23,876 nt of DNA, taken from contig UQVD01000020.1 in assembly GCA_900544385.1 (NCBI GenBank), positions 1 to 23,876 on the forward strand. Direction: 5' to 3'. Origin of the DNA: an uncultured Collinsella sp. GTDB lineage: Bacteria > Actinomycetota > Coriobacteriia > Coriobacteriales > Coriobacteriaceae. The translations under genes were made by a program, and so were the position numbers. The notes under the pieces are model-generated. The model saw nothing but the letters and a program-made list of their open reading frames with translations, was not told the DNA's origin and ran no database searches. How positions within the stretch are numbered: position 1 is the stretch's first letter; each line of letters begins with the position of its first letter. Positions 1 through 7,225 of the stretch are shown piece by piece.

Positions 1-10
1 CGACACGCAT

Positions 11-49
11 AAAAAGCCTCCCATTTCTCATGTCCAAGAAATGGGAGGC
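11..49 (-). terminator. Rho-independent terminator of rlmN
   Basis: A perfect 13-bp stem pairs 16-28 with 37-49 around an 8-nt loop. On the minus strand it is followed by five T residues (11-15 read in reverse). It lies about 65 bases past the rlmN stop codon in the right orientation. Confidence 0.9.
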
Positions 50-78
50 AGTTCACTCCTGTAACCGGGGCCGTTCGA

Positions 79-94
79 TGTTTCACATGAAACG
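79..94. promoter_or_regulatory. parS-like near-palindrome
   Basis: The 16-mer TGTTTCACATGAAACG matches the widely conserved ParB/Spo0J site TGTTTCACGTGAAACA at 14 of 16 positions. The two differences are G to A in the centre and A to G at the last base. It lies in the rlmN 3' region, outside any gene. Chromosomal parS sites usually sit near the replication origin. A chance or degenerate palindrome cannot be excluded, because the central CG is normally important for ParB binding. Confidence 0.4.
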
Positions 95-112
95 TTTTGG
101 GGTGCGACTCCC

Positions 113-1165
113 CTATGCGTTCTTCTGAACTTTGAAGCGCTGCTTCAGCTGTCCGCAAGCGGCGTCAATATCGTTACCACGGGAGTTACGAATCGTGGTC
201 TCGATGCCACGGGACTCAAGACGACGCTGAAGATCCTCAACCTTATGAATCGGCGACGGCTTGAGCGGGCTACCCTCGATGTCGTTAAGCTGAATGAGGT
301 TAACGTGGCACAGCGTTCCCTCGCAGAAGTCGCAGAGCGCCTGCATTTCGGGATTCGTATCGTTGACGCCTTCGATCATGGCGTACTCATAGGTCGGGCG
401 GCGGCCGGTCTTCTCGGTGTAGAGCTGAAGCGCTTCGTGAAGGCGAAGCAGCGTGTACTTCTTAACACCGGGCATGAGCTTATTGCGCGTCGACTGGATG
501 GCGGAATGCAGGGAAACGGCAAGCGTGAACTGCTCGGGGATGTCGGCAAATTTGCGAATACCGGGAATAACGCCGCTGGTAGAGACGGTGAGGTGACGAG
601 CGCCGATACCGATGCCATCGGGGTCGTTGAGGATTCGCAGCGCCTTGAGAACCTCGTCGTAGTTGGCAAACGGCTCGCCCTGGCCCATGAAGACAACGCT
701 CGTGGCGCGCTCGCCAAAGTCGTTGGATACATGAAGTACCTGGTCGACGATCTCTTGAGCGGTCAGAGAGCGCTTGAGGCCGTTGAGACCGGTAGCGCAA
801 AAGGCACAGCCCATGCCACAGCCTGCCTGGGTGGAAACGCAGACGGAAAGCTTGTTACGACGGGGCATGCCGACGGTCTCGACGGAAACGCCGTCGTGGT
901 ACTCGAGCAGATACTTGCGAGAGCCATCTTTGGAAACCTGCTTGGTGAGTTCAGTCGGCGTGTCAAAGGCAAAAGCCTCTTTAAGCTGCTCGCGGAAAGC
1001 CTTGGGAAGGTTGGTCATATCGTCAAACGAACAAACGTTCTTCTCAAAGACCCATTCGATGAGCTGCTTCGCGCGGAAGGCGGGCTGGCCAAGCTCGGCC
1101 ACGAGCTCGCGAATATCGTTTTGGCTCAAGTCGCGAATGTCCTGAGATTTAGTCCTGGGATTCAT
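113..1165 (-). CDS. rlmN: 23S rRNA (A2503-C2) / tRNA (A37-C2) methyltransferase RlmN, radical SAM
   Basis: A 350-residue cytoplasmic radical-SAM enzyme of the RlmN/Cfr family, which puts a C2 methyl group on A2503 of 23S rRNA and, in many bacteria, on A37 of some tRNAs. The radical-SAM cluster motif CGMGCAFC supplies C116, C120 and C123. The MGQGEP stretch typical of the SAM-binding region follows, and the C-terminal SRGNDIDAACGQL motif carries C337, the cysteine expected to be transiently methylated. Length is normal (RlmN is about 350-390 residues). The ATG at 1165 has GAAAGG about 6 bases upstream. The gene diverges from ddl and ends in its own terminator. Cfr, the resistance paralogue that targets C8, is less likely given the normal RlmN N-terminal region and housekeeping setting. 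Confidence 0.95.
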   Translation of the reverse strand: MNPRTKSQDIRDLSQNDIRELVAELGQPAFRAKQLIEWVFEKNVCSFDDMTNLPKAFREQLKEAFAFDTPTELTKQVSKDGSRKYLLEYHDGVSVETVGMPRRNKLSVCVSTQAGCGMGCAFCATGLNGLKRSLTAQEIVDQVLHVSNDFGERATSVVFMGQGEPFANYDEVLKALRILNDPDGIGIGARHLTVSTSGVIPGIRKFADIPEQFTLAVSLHSAIQSTRNKLMPGVKKYTLLRLHEALQLYTEKTGRRPTYEYAMIEGVNDTNPEMQALCDFCEGTLCHVNLIQLNDIEGSPLKPSPIHKVEDLQRRLESRGIETTIRNSRGNDIDAACGQLKQRFKVQKNA

Positions 1166-1180
1166 GGAAGCCTTTCGATT

Positions 1181-1210
1181 TTGGGGAAACGTAGAGGGTA
1201 TCGCTACAAT
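1181..1210 (+). promoter_or_regulatory. Putative promoter of ddl
   Basis: TTGGGG (1181-1186) and TACAAT (1205-1210) are separated by 18 bases and lie 41 bases upstream of the ddl start codon, in the short region divergent to rlmN. A similar TTGGGA-17-TACAAT pair precedes tRNA-Lys in this window. Confidence 0.5.
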
Positions 1211-1250
1211 ATGGTATCAGCTGCAGAAATTATAGAGGAGGAGTCTGCCC

Positions 1251-2216
1251 ATGCCGGGTAAAAGCCTAGAGAACATGCACGTAGCGGTCTTGGCGGGCGG
1301 TCATTCCGCTGAGCGCGAGATCTCGCTCAATTCGGGAAAGAACGTCGTGGTTGCCTTGAAGGAGGCCGGCTACACTTCGGTGGAGCTGCTCGACACGGCT
1401 GCCGATGATTTTATGGTAACCATGGCGACCGGCGGCTTTGACGTGGCGTTTATCGCCATGCACGGTGCCGGCGGCGAGGATGGCGCCATGCAAGGCGCCA
1501 TGGAGACCCTGGGTATCCCCTACACGGCTTCGGGCGTGCTTGCCAGCGCCTGCGGTGCCGACAAGGAGGTCTCTAAGCTCCTGTACGCCAAGGCGGGCAT
1601 TCCCATTGCCCCCGGCCTTGCGCTCGAGGTGGGCGATGAAGTCGATATCGATCATATCGTCGAGGTTTGTGGCGAGCGCTGCTTTGTGAAGCCGGCCGTC
1701 AACGGTTCCAGCTATGGCATTTCCCTGGTCCATGAGCCCTCCGAGCTGCCCGCGGCAATCGCCAAGGCGTTTGAGTACGGCGACAAAGTGCTGGTCGAGA
1801 AGTGCATCGAGGGTACCGAGATCACCGTCGGCGTATACGGCGAAGATGACGTGCGCGCTCTGCCGATTGTCGAGATTCGTAAGCCCGAGGACTGCGAGTT
1901 CTACGATCTGGACGTGAAATATGTCGACCCTACGGACATTCATCGCATTCCGGCGCAGATTTCACCCGAGAATTACGCTCGCGCTCAGGAGCTTGCCTGC
2001 GCCGCTCACAAGGCCCTCGGTTGCCTGGGTATCTCGCGCAGCGATTTTATCGTGAGCGAGGACGGCCCCGTTATCCTCGAGACCAATACCATTCCCGGCA
2101 TGACCGATACGTCGCTGTATCCGGATGAGATTCGCCACACCGACGACATGACGTTCCCGCAGGTCTGTGACAGCCTGATCCGTATGGGCCTTCGTCGAGC
2201 GGGCATTGCATGCTAA
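1251..2216 (+). CDS. ddl: D-alanine--D-alanine ligase
   Basis: A 321-residue ATP-grasp ligase that joins two D-alanines for the peptidoglycan stem peptide in the cytoplasm. Visible signatures are the N-terminal GGHSAEREISL (E22 is the conserved amine-binding Glu), HGAGGEDG near 71-78, KPAVNGSSYGI from 147 (ATP-grasp Lys and the SS loop) and the C-terminal metal motif LETNTIPGMTDTSLYP. The omega-loop stretch EFYDLDVKY has the tyrosine expected of D-Ala-D-Ala rather than D-Ala-D-Lac (Van-type) enzymes. Length matches the DdlB class. The ATG at 1251 has GAGGAGGAG (1235-1243) seven bases upstream. M9 is a possible inner start, but its ribosome site is weaker. The stop overlaps the start of the next gene (ATGCTAA), so the two are probably translationally coupled. 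Confidence 0.95.
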   Translation: MPGKSLENMHVAVLAGGHSAEREISLNSGKNVVVALKEAGYTSVELLDTAADDFMVTMATGGFDVAFIAMHGAGGEDGAMQGAMETLGIPYTASGVLASACGADKEVSKLLYAKAGIPIAPGLALEVGDEVDIDHIVEVCGERCFVKPAVNGSSYGISLVHEPSELPAAIAKAFEYGDKVLVEKCIEGTEITVGVYGEDDVRALPIVEIRKPEDCEFYDLDVKYVDPTDIHRIPAQISPENYARAQELACAAHKALGCLGISRSDFIVSEDGPVILETNTIPGMTDTSLYPDEIRHTDDMTFPQVCDSLIRMGLRRAGIAC

Positions 2217-5104
2217 TCGAGGACGCGGTTTCGTCAGGAACGCCGCAGTTTGTCATCGACTCCTATGCCACGCTCGCCGAACGCGCCAAAACGCAGTCCT
2301 TCGGCCTTATCGAGGAAGATGTGATTGTCCTCGATACCGAGACCACAGGTCTTTCGGTGCAGGACAACGAGCTGATCGAGATCTCGGCGGCCCGTCTTTC
2401 GGGCCGTGAGATCGTCGACCGTTTCGATACCTTCGTGCATCCCAAGCAGCTGATTCCCGCCGAGATTACCGAGCTCACGAGCATTACAAATGCCGATGTG
2501 GCAGATGCCCCGTCGGCCGTTGAGGCCGTCGCCGCTCTCGCCGATTTTGTCGGTGGTTGCCCGGTGATCGCACATAACGCCACGTTCGACCGCTCGTTTA
2601 TCGAGTCGGTCAAAGGCGGCGTCAACGTGAGCGATATTTGGATCGATTCGCTGGCGCTGTCGCGAATCGCGCTTCCGCGCCTGGCCTCGCACAAGCTGTC
2701 TTTTATGGCCGATCTGTTTGGCTGTGACTCGGTATCACACCGTGCCAATGCCGACGTCGACGCCCTGTGTGGCGTATGGCGCGTGTTGCTCGTGGCGCTC
2801 ACCGACTTGCCCCAGGGCCTCATGGCGCGCCTAGCCGACATGCATCCGGATGTGCCTTGGTCCTATCGTCCTATCTTCTCATTCTTGGCAGGGCAGAACC
2901 CTGGTTCTATCTTCTCTCTCAGCGCCGCTCGTGCTGACGTTCTCAAGGCCGATCGCGCCGACGATCGGGTGGACGCCGACGAACTGCCGGTCCTCAAGAT
3001 GCCGAGTCGTGAGGAGATTGAGGCAGACTATGCGCCAGGTGGCCTGGTCAATCGCATGTATCCCACCTACGAGCCGCGTGATGAGCAGATCGCGATGGCG
3101 CTCGAGGTCCGCGATGCGCTGGTCACGGGCACTCATCGTGTAATTGAGGCGGGCACGGGCGTCGGCAAATCGATGGCCTATCTGGTGCCTTTTGCCGAGG
3201 CAGCACGCCGTAACAACATCACGGTTGGTATTGCGACCAAATCGAACAATCTTGCCGACCAGCTCATGTACCATGAGCTGCCAAAACTTGCCGAGCAACT
3301 GGACGGTGGCCTGTCATTTTGCGCTCTCAAGGGCTATGACCACTATCCGTGCCTGCGCAAGCTTGAGCGCATGAGCCGCGGCCAGGTCGAGATTACCACC
3401 AAGCGCGATCCGGCGGACACGCTCACGGCGGTCGCGGTCATTATGGCGTACGTCTGCCAATCAGCCGATGGCGACCTCGACTCGCTCGGCATTCGGTGGC
3501 GCAGCGTCAACCGCCCCGACTTTACGACGGCCTCGCGCGAGTGTGCTCGTCGCCTCTGCCCGTTTTTCCCTGATAAATGTTTGGTCCACGGCGCTCGCCG
3601 TCGTGCAGCGCATGCCGACGTGGTGGTCACCAACCATTCCCTGCTGTTCCGCAATGTCGCGGCCGAGGGCAGGATTTTACCTCCGATTCGTCATTGGGTA
3701 ATCGACGAGGCCCATTCTATCGAGCGCGAGGCGCGCCGTCAGTGGGCGCGCGTGGTGTCGGCGGACGAATCACGCGTTCTGTTTGAGCGCCTGGGTGGCT
3801 CGAGCACCGGTGCGCTAAGCCAGGTTTCCCGTGATTTGGTAACCTCCGAGGGCTCTACGCTCTATCTGGGCCTTACTGCCAAGGCGACGTCGACGGTTGC
3901 GCGCGCGAGCATGGCAATCGCCGACGTGTTCGATGGCGTTCGCGAGCTCGGCCGCCGTGCCCGTGGGGGTTATGACAATGCCAATCTATGGATTGGCCCC
4001 GAGCTGCGCGAATCTGACGACTGGCATGATTTCTTACAGTCGGCCTACGCTGCCATCGATGCATTGGAACAAGCTGACAAGAGCGTTGACGCGCTGGTGC
4101 AGGCCGTCGCCGCCGGCAAGCCCGAGGTTGTTGTCGACCTGGGCGATACCTCGCGCCGCCTGCACGAGCTGGTCGAGAACCTCAAACTCATCATCGACGG
4201 CACCGATGAACACTACGTGTATTCGCTGCAGGTCAATCGCAGGTTGCGTGCCGGCGGAGAGTCAATGACCGCAGAGCGCATCGACATTGGCGAGGCCTTG
4301 GCAACCGAGTGGCTGCCCGAGGTTCACACGGCTATCTTTGCCTCGGCGACCATGACGGTGTCCAAAAGCTTTGAACACTTTAACCACGCGGTCGGCCTCG
4401 ATCGCATCGGTGCTTCAACATCCTCATCGCTGCACTTGGACTCGAGCTACGACTTCGATTCGAACATGGCTGTAGTCGTTGCGGGCGATATACCCGATCC
4501 GCGCGATCGTGAGAGCTATCTTACGGCGCTCGAGCGCGTGCTGGTCGACGCCCATCTTGCCATGGGCGGATCGGTGCTCACGCTGTTCACCAATCGGCGC
4601 GACATGGAAGACCTGTACACCCGCGTTGAGCCCAAGATGGCCCGTGCGGGTCTGGAACTCAACTGCCAGCAGCGCAACTCATCTCCTCGTCGCCTGCGCG
4701 ACCGGTTTATCAACGAGCCGACCTCGTCGCTTTTTGCGCTTAAGGCCTTCTGGGAGGGATTCGACGCCAGCGGCGAGACGCTGCGCTGCGTCATCATTCC
4801 CAAGCTGCCGTTCTCGAGCCCCACGGACCCGCTCTCGTGCGAGCGCAACTTGCGCGAAGACCGCGCTTGGGCGCGCTATTCGCTGCCCGAGGCGGTGCTC
4901 GAGGTCAAGCAGGCGGCCGGCCGCCTTATCCGCTCGTCGACCGATTACGGCGTGCTGATTCTGGCCGACCCGCGCCTGGTGACGAAGGGCTACGGAAAGA
5001 AGTTCTTAACGTCGCTGCCCACGAGCTCCTACCAGCGCATCGAATCGGCGCAGATCGGGCACTATCTGCAACTGTGGCGCGCACGCCACGAGCGGCGGCG
5101 CTAA
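2210..5104 (+). CDS. dinG: DnaQ-type exonuclease fused to DinG/XPD-family helicase
   Basis: A 964-residue cytoplasmic DNA-processing protein. Residues about 35-200 form a DEDDh 3'-5' exonuclease: D42 and E44 (LDTETTG), D127 (HNATFDRSF), H177 and D182 (HRANADVDAL). Residues about 280-960 form an SF2 helicase of the DinG/XPD group, with Walker A GTGVGKS (315-321), DEAH (499-502) and a C-terminal QAAGRLIRS motif VI. Four cysteines, C381, C445, C450 and C457, are spaced much like the Fe-S ligands of E. coli DinG (C120, C194, C199, C205). Family knowledge: exonuclease-fused DinG of Bacillus/Staphylococcus is described as lacking the Fe-S domain, while E. coli DinG has Fe-S but no exonuclease. This protein seems to keep both. 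It starts inside the 3' end of ddl, and its stop interlocks with the convergent WYL gene. Likely role: unwinding and trimming of damaged or R-loop DNA. Confidence 0.9.
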   Translation: MLIEDAVSSGTPQFVIDSYATLAERAKTQSFGLIEEDVIVLDTETTGLSVQDNELIEISAARLSGREIVDRFDTFVHPKQLIPAEITELTSITNADVADAPSAVEAVAALADFVGGCPVIAHNATFDRSFIESVKGGVNVSDIWIDSLALSRIALPRLASHKLSFMADLFGCDSVSHRANADVDALCGVWRVLLVALTDLPQGLMARLADMHPDVPWSYRPIFSFLAGQNPGSIFSLSAARADVLKADRADDRVDADELPVLKMPSREEIEADYAPGGLVNRMYPTYEPRDEQIAMALEVRDALVTGTHRVIEAGTGVGKSMAYLVPFAEAARRNNITVGIATKSNNLADQLMYHELPKLAEQLDGGLSFCALKGYDHYPCLRKLERMSRGQVEITTKRDPADTLTAVAVIMAYVCQSADGDLDSLGIRWRSVNRPDFTTASRECARRLCPFFPDKCLVHGARRRAAHADVVVTNHSLLFRNVAAEGRILPPIRHWVIDEAHSIEREARRQWARVVSADESRVLFERLGGSSTGALSQVSRDLVTSEGSTLYLGLTAKATSTVARASMAIADVFDGVRELGRRARGGYDNANLWIGPELRESDDWHDFLQSAYAAIDALEQADKSVDALVQAVAAGKPEVVVDLGDTSRRLHELVENLKLIIDGTDEHYVYSLQVNRRLRAGGESMTAERIDIGEALATEWLPEVHTAIFASATMTVSKSFEHFNHAVGLDRIGASTSSSLHLDSSYDFDSNMAVVVAGDIPDPRDRESYLTALERVLVDAHLAMGGSVLTLFTNRRDMEDLYTRVEPKMARAGLELNCQQRNSSPRRLRDRFINEPTSSLFALKAFWEGFDASGETLRCVIIPKLPFSSPTDPLSCERNLREDRAWARYSLPEAVLEVKQAAGRLIRSSTDYGVLILADPRLVTKGYGKKFLTSLPTSSYQRIESAQIGHYLQLWRARHERRR

Positions 5105-6018
5105 AGCGGACAGACGAGGGTTTTTGCCATATCGCACAGACGCTTTGACAGGGCGGGGTCATCCAAGATGCGGATGGCTCCGCCCGCTGCGATTATCTGG
5201 CTCAGTAGCCAACGCTCGGAGCCGTAATGCACGGTTACCGTTGCCGTGTCTGTCCCGCTGCGCTCGATTAGGGTGATGCCGGCCCAGTCCAGATGCTCCG
5301 CCATATCGAATGGCATCAGGAGCTTTGCGCTATGCTGCGTCCGGGCAAGGGAATCGTGGAGGGATGCGACGTCCGGTGCGTGAGACACGACGGAGTCTTC
5401 CGTCAAGGTGAGTCCCTCGATTTTATCCATGCGATAGGTGCGCTGCTCATCGACTGCGATGTCCCAGGCAATCAAGTATGTTTGGTCGCCGTTTGCCGTA
5501 ATGCGCAAGGGGTCGACCAGACGCTCGCGTGGCCGTGCATCGTCCATCGAGCGATACGAGATGCGGCAGCGAACGCCGTCCTGAATGGCGCAGCTCAGCT
5601 GCTGCCAGTGCGACCCGTGGTTGACGGTGTCAAAGACGCGCTGGTTATAGCCGAGCTCTTCGGGTAGAAGAGCATGCCGAATCCGGGCTGCCGTCTGCGG
5701 CTCGATCCCCAACGATTCAAGTTCGTGGTTGAGCACAGCGCCCTCGGCGGCACTCAGGCGCAACGGTAGAACACGCCCGGCGTCGCCGGTGAGGGCCACA
5801 CGCTCGCCGCGGCATTCGCAGATGATGCGCGCGCCCGATTCTCGGTCCGCGAGCGTCGAGACGATCTCGAGAATCTCGTCGAGCGACACCCCTGTGATGT
5901 CAAAGCGGCTGCAAATCTCGGCTCGTGTCATGCCGCTCTCGCCGGCGGCGTAGAGGGCCTCCATAATGTCGATGGCGCGCGAGAGTCTCTGCTCGCTGGT
6001 GAGTTTACGCACGGGCAT
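5101..6018 (-). CDS. WYL-domain transcriptional regulator, second of a PafB-PafC-like pair
   Basis: A 305-residue regulator with a PafC-like layout. It has an N-terminal winged helix-turn-helix (about 10-80, RLSRAIDIMEALYAAGESGMT), a WYL domain (about 145-220, including TYLIAWDI and RTYRMDKI) and a C-terminal WCX segment (ERWLLSQIIAAGGAIRI). WYL domains sense ligands or nucleic acid, and the actinobacterial PafB-PafC pair activates DNA-damage genes. Start choice: a TTG at 6039 would add seven residues but lies inside the ribosome site region, so the ATG at 6018, with AAAGGACGG about 9 bases upstream, is preferred. That start overlaps the end of the upstream WYL gene by 14 bases, implying co-translation. 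The TAG stop (5101-5103) overlaps the dinG TAA stop (5102-5104), leaving no room for a terminator. The targets are unknown; assignment to PafC is inferred from layout only. Confidence 0.85.
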   Translation of the reverse strand: MPVRKLTSEQRLSRAIDIMEALYAAGESGMTRAEICSRFDITGVSLDEILEIVSTLADRESGARIICECRGERVALTGDAGRVLPLRLSAAEGAVLNHELESLGIEPQTAARIRHALLPEELGYNQRVFDTVNHGSHWQQLSCAIQDGVRCRISYRSMDDARPRERLVDPLRITANGDQTYLIAWDIAVDEQRTYRMDKIEGLTLTEDSVVSHAPDVASLHDSLARTQHSAKLLMPFDMAEHLDWAGITLIERSGTDTATVTVHYGSERWLLSQIIAAGGAIRILDDPALSKRLCDMAKTLVCPL

Positions 6019-7027
6019 GCTCGTGCACCGTCCTTTCAATGAGGCGGTTCCACGCCTGCTTGAGCGATTTGGGGGCCACGGGCCTCATGCCGTCCACGGC
6101 GTGGGCCATGCAAAATGAGGCGGCGGCTTCAAGGTCACGCACGTCAACGGTCCAGGTCCATCCCGCATCGGTGTGTGCGAGCTCACCTCGCCCGCGCGTG
6201 AGGCCGTTGATCATATCGATCTGCGTCTGAGGGGCGAACGAGAACGTGGCTGCAACGGGCGGTCGGTCGGCAAAATCGAATTCAAAGAACAGATAGTCGT
6301 TGAGATTGAAGTCCGCAGGGATGGCGTAGGCCTTCGAAGGACGCCAAGCGCGAACGATACGGTCGCAGCGGAATGTCCTGATGTCGTCGGTGACATTGTC
6401 GAGGCCGCAGAAGTACGCCACGCCCTCGCGTTCGAACATGCCGTAGACGCAGACGGTACGTTCTTTCTGCTCGCCGCGTCCGTTCTGATATAAAAATCGC
6501 AGCGCGCATCGCTCGGCAAAGGCGCTCCATACCGCATCGACGGTGGGAGAGCGGCGGATTGGTGCTTCGTCCACCGTCGTCCTACCGGTGAGATAGGCAA
6601 TCTTGGAGCGAATATCGGCAAGCGGTGCGGCAAAAGTGGATGAGCCGGCCGCTAGTGTCTGGTCGATGGCGTTGAGCAGGATATCGGCGTCGTCTGCGGT
6701 GATGAGGCCGCCTGCTGCAAAGGTGTGCTCGCGGTCGATTGTCCACGAGCTTTCCTCGGTCTCCTGCGCACCGGCGGGGCGAACCTCCTTGATTAAGATG
6801 CCACGCTCGAGCAGTTTGTCACGATCGCGCCGAAACTTGCGCTTATCCGAGTCGATGTTGCCGGAGCCATATCCCAGGTCGGAATCCAAGACGATCTGCT
6901 CGGTCGTCAGCGGTTCGGGGGAGCTGTTGAGCACAAAGAAAAGATTGAGGATGCGCTGAGCCGTTTTATCGAAACTGGGCTCCGAATTCCCCTTTTTAAT
7001 TGTCGCGGTCGTGTCGCTTGCCGTCAT
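6005..7027 (-). CDS. WYL-domain transcriptional regulator, first of a PafB-PafC-like pair
   Basis: A 340-residue protein with an N-terminal winged helix-turn-helix (about 20-85, ending KFRRDRDKLLERGI as in PafB-like proteins). A middle WYL domain follows (about 165-235: LRFLYQNGRGEQ, then AYFCGLD where many relatives have a W-Y-L core, and RTFRCDRI), then a C-terminal WCX-like region (about 255-325). Length agrees with PafB (about 330). The ATG at 7027 has GCGAGGAC a few bases upstream. It is the promoter-proximal gene of the pair. The pafA/Pup ligase neighbourhood seen in mycobacteria is absent here. The neighbour is instead a DinG-type repair helicase, which fits a DNA-damage link but does not prove one. 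Confidence 0.85.
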   Translation of the reverse strand: MTASDTTATIKKGNSEPSFDKTAQRILNLFFVLNSSPEPLTTEQIVLDSDLGYGSGNIDSDKRKFRRDRDKLLERGILIKEVRPAGAQETEESSWTIDREHTFAAGGLITADDADILLNAIDQTLAAGSSTFAAPLADIRSKIAYLTGRTTVDEAPIRRSPTVDAVWSAFAERCALRFLYQNGRGEQKERTVCVYGMFEREGVAYFCGLDNVTDDIRTFRCDRIVRAWRPSKAYAIPADFNLNDYLFFEFDFADRPPVAATFSFAPQTQIDMINGLTRGRGELAHTDAGWTWTVDVRDLEAAASFCMAHAVDGMRPVAPKSLKQAWNRLIERTVHEHARA

Positions 7028-7225
7028 AGAGTCCTCGCATGAGAAGGTGGTTTGCTGCCATGATTTTAGTCCGATATGGAGATTAGGCTATATCCTTGTC
7101 CGCTCGGGGCGTTAAGATGGCCCGAATTCGGTCGTTTGCGCTCGCTCGGGGTATACTTTCGACTATATACGGTTCTAATGTGCATGCATTGGGCCTATTT
7201 GTCGGATTATGGATGTGGAGCGCAC
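7028..7225. promoter_or_regulatory. Divergent intergenic region between WYL pair and M28-like gene
   Basis: 198 non-coding bases. For the plus-strand gene a TATACT -10 (7152-7157) is visible, with no good -35 at 17 bases, so it may be an extended or activator-dependent promoter. For the WYL genes the reverse complement of 7063-7068 reads TAAAAT, a possible -10. An open frame continues from 7076 into the next gene, but it crosses the promoter and has no ribosome site. Confidence 0.4.

Noticed and set aside
245..1261. 338-residue plus-strand open frame antisense to rlmN
   Set aside because: Shadow of rlmN, which has complete radical-SAM motifs; it also runs into the ddl start.
6019..6039. TTG start at 6039 for the second WYL gene
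   Set aside because: It would overlap its likely ribosome site AAAGGACGG; the ATG at 6018 is better placed.
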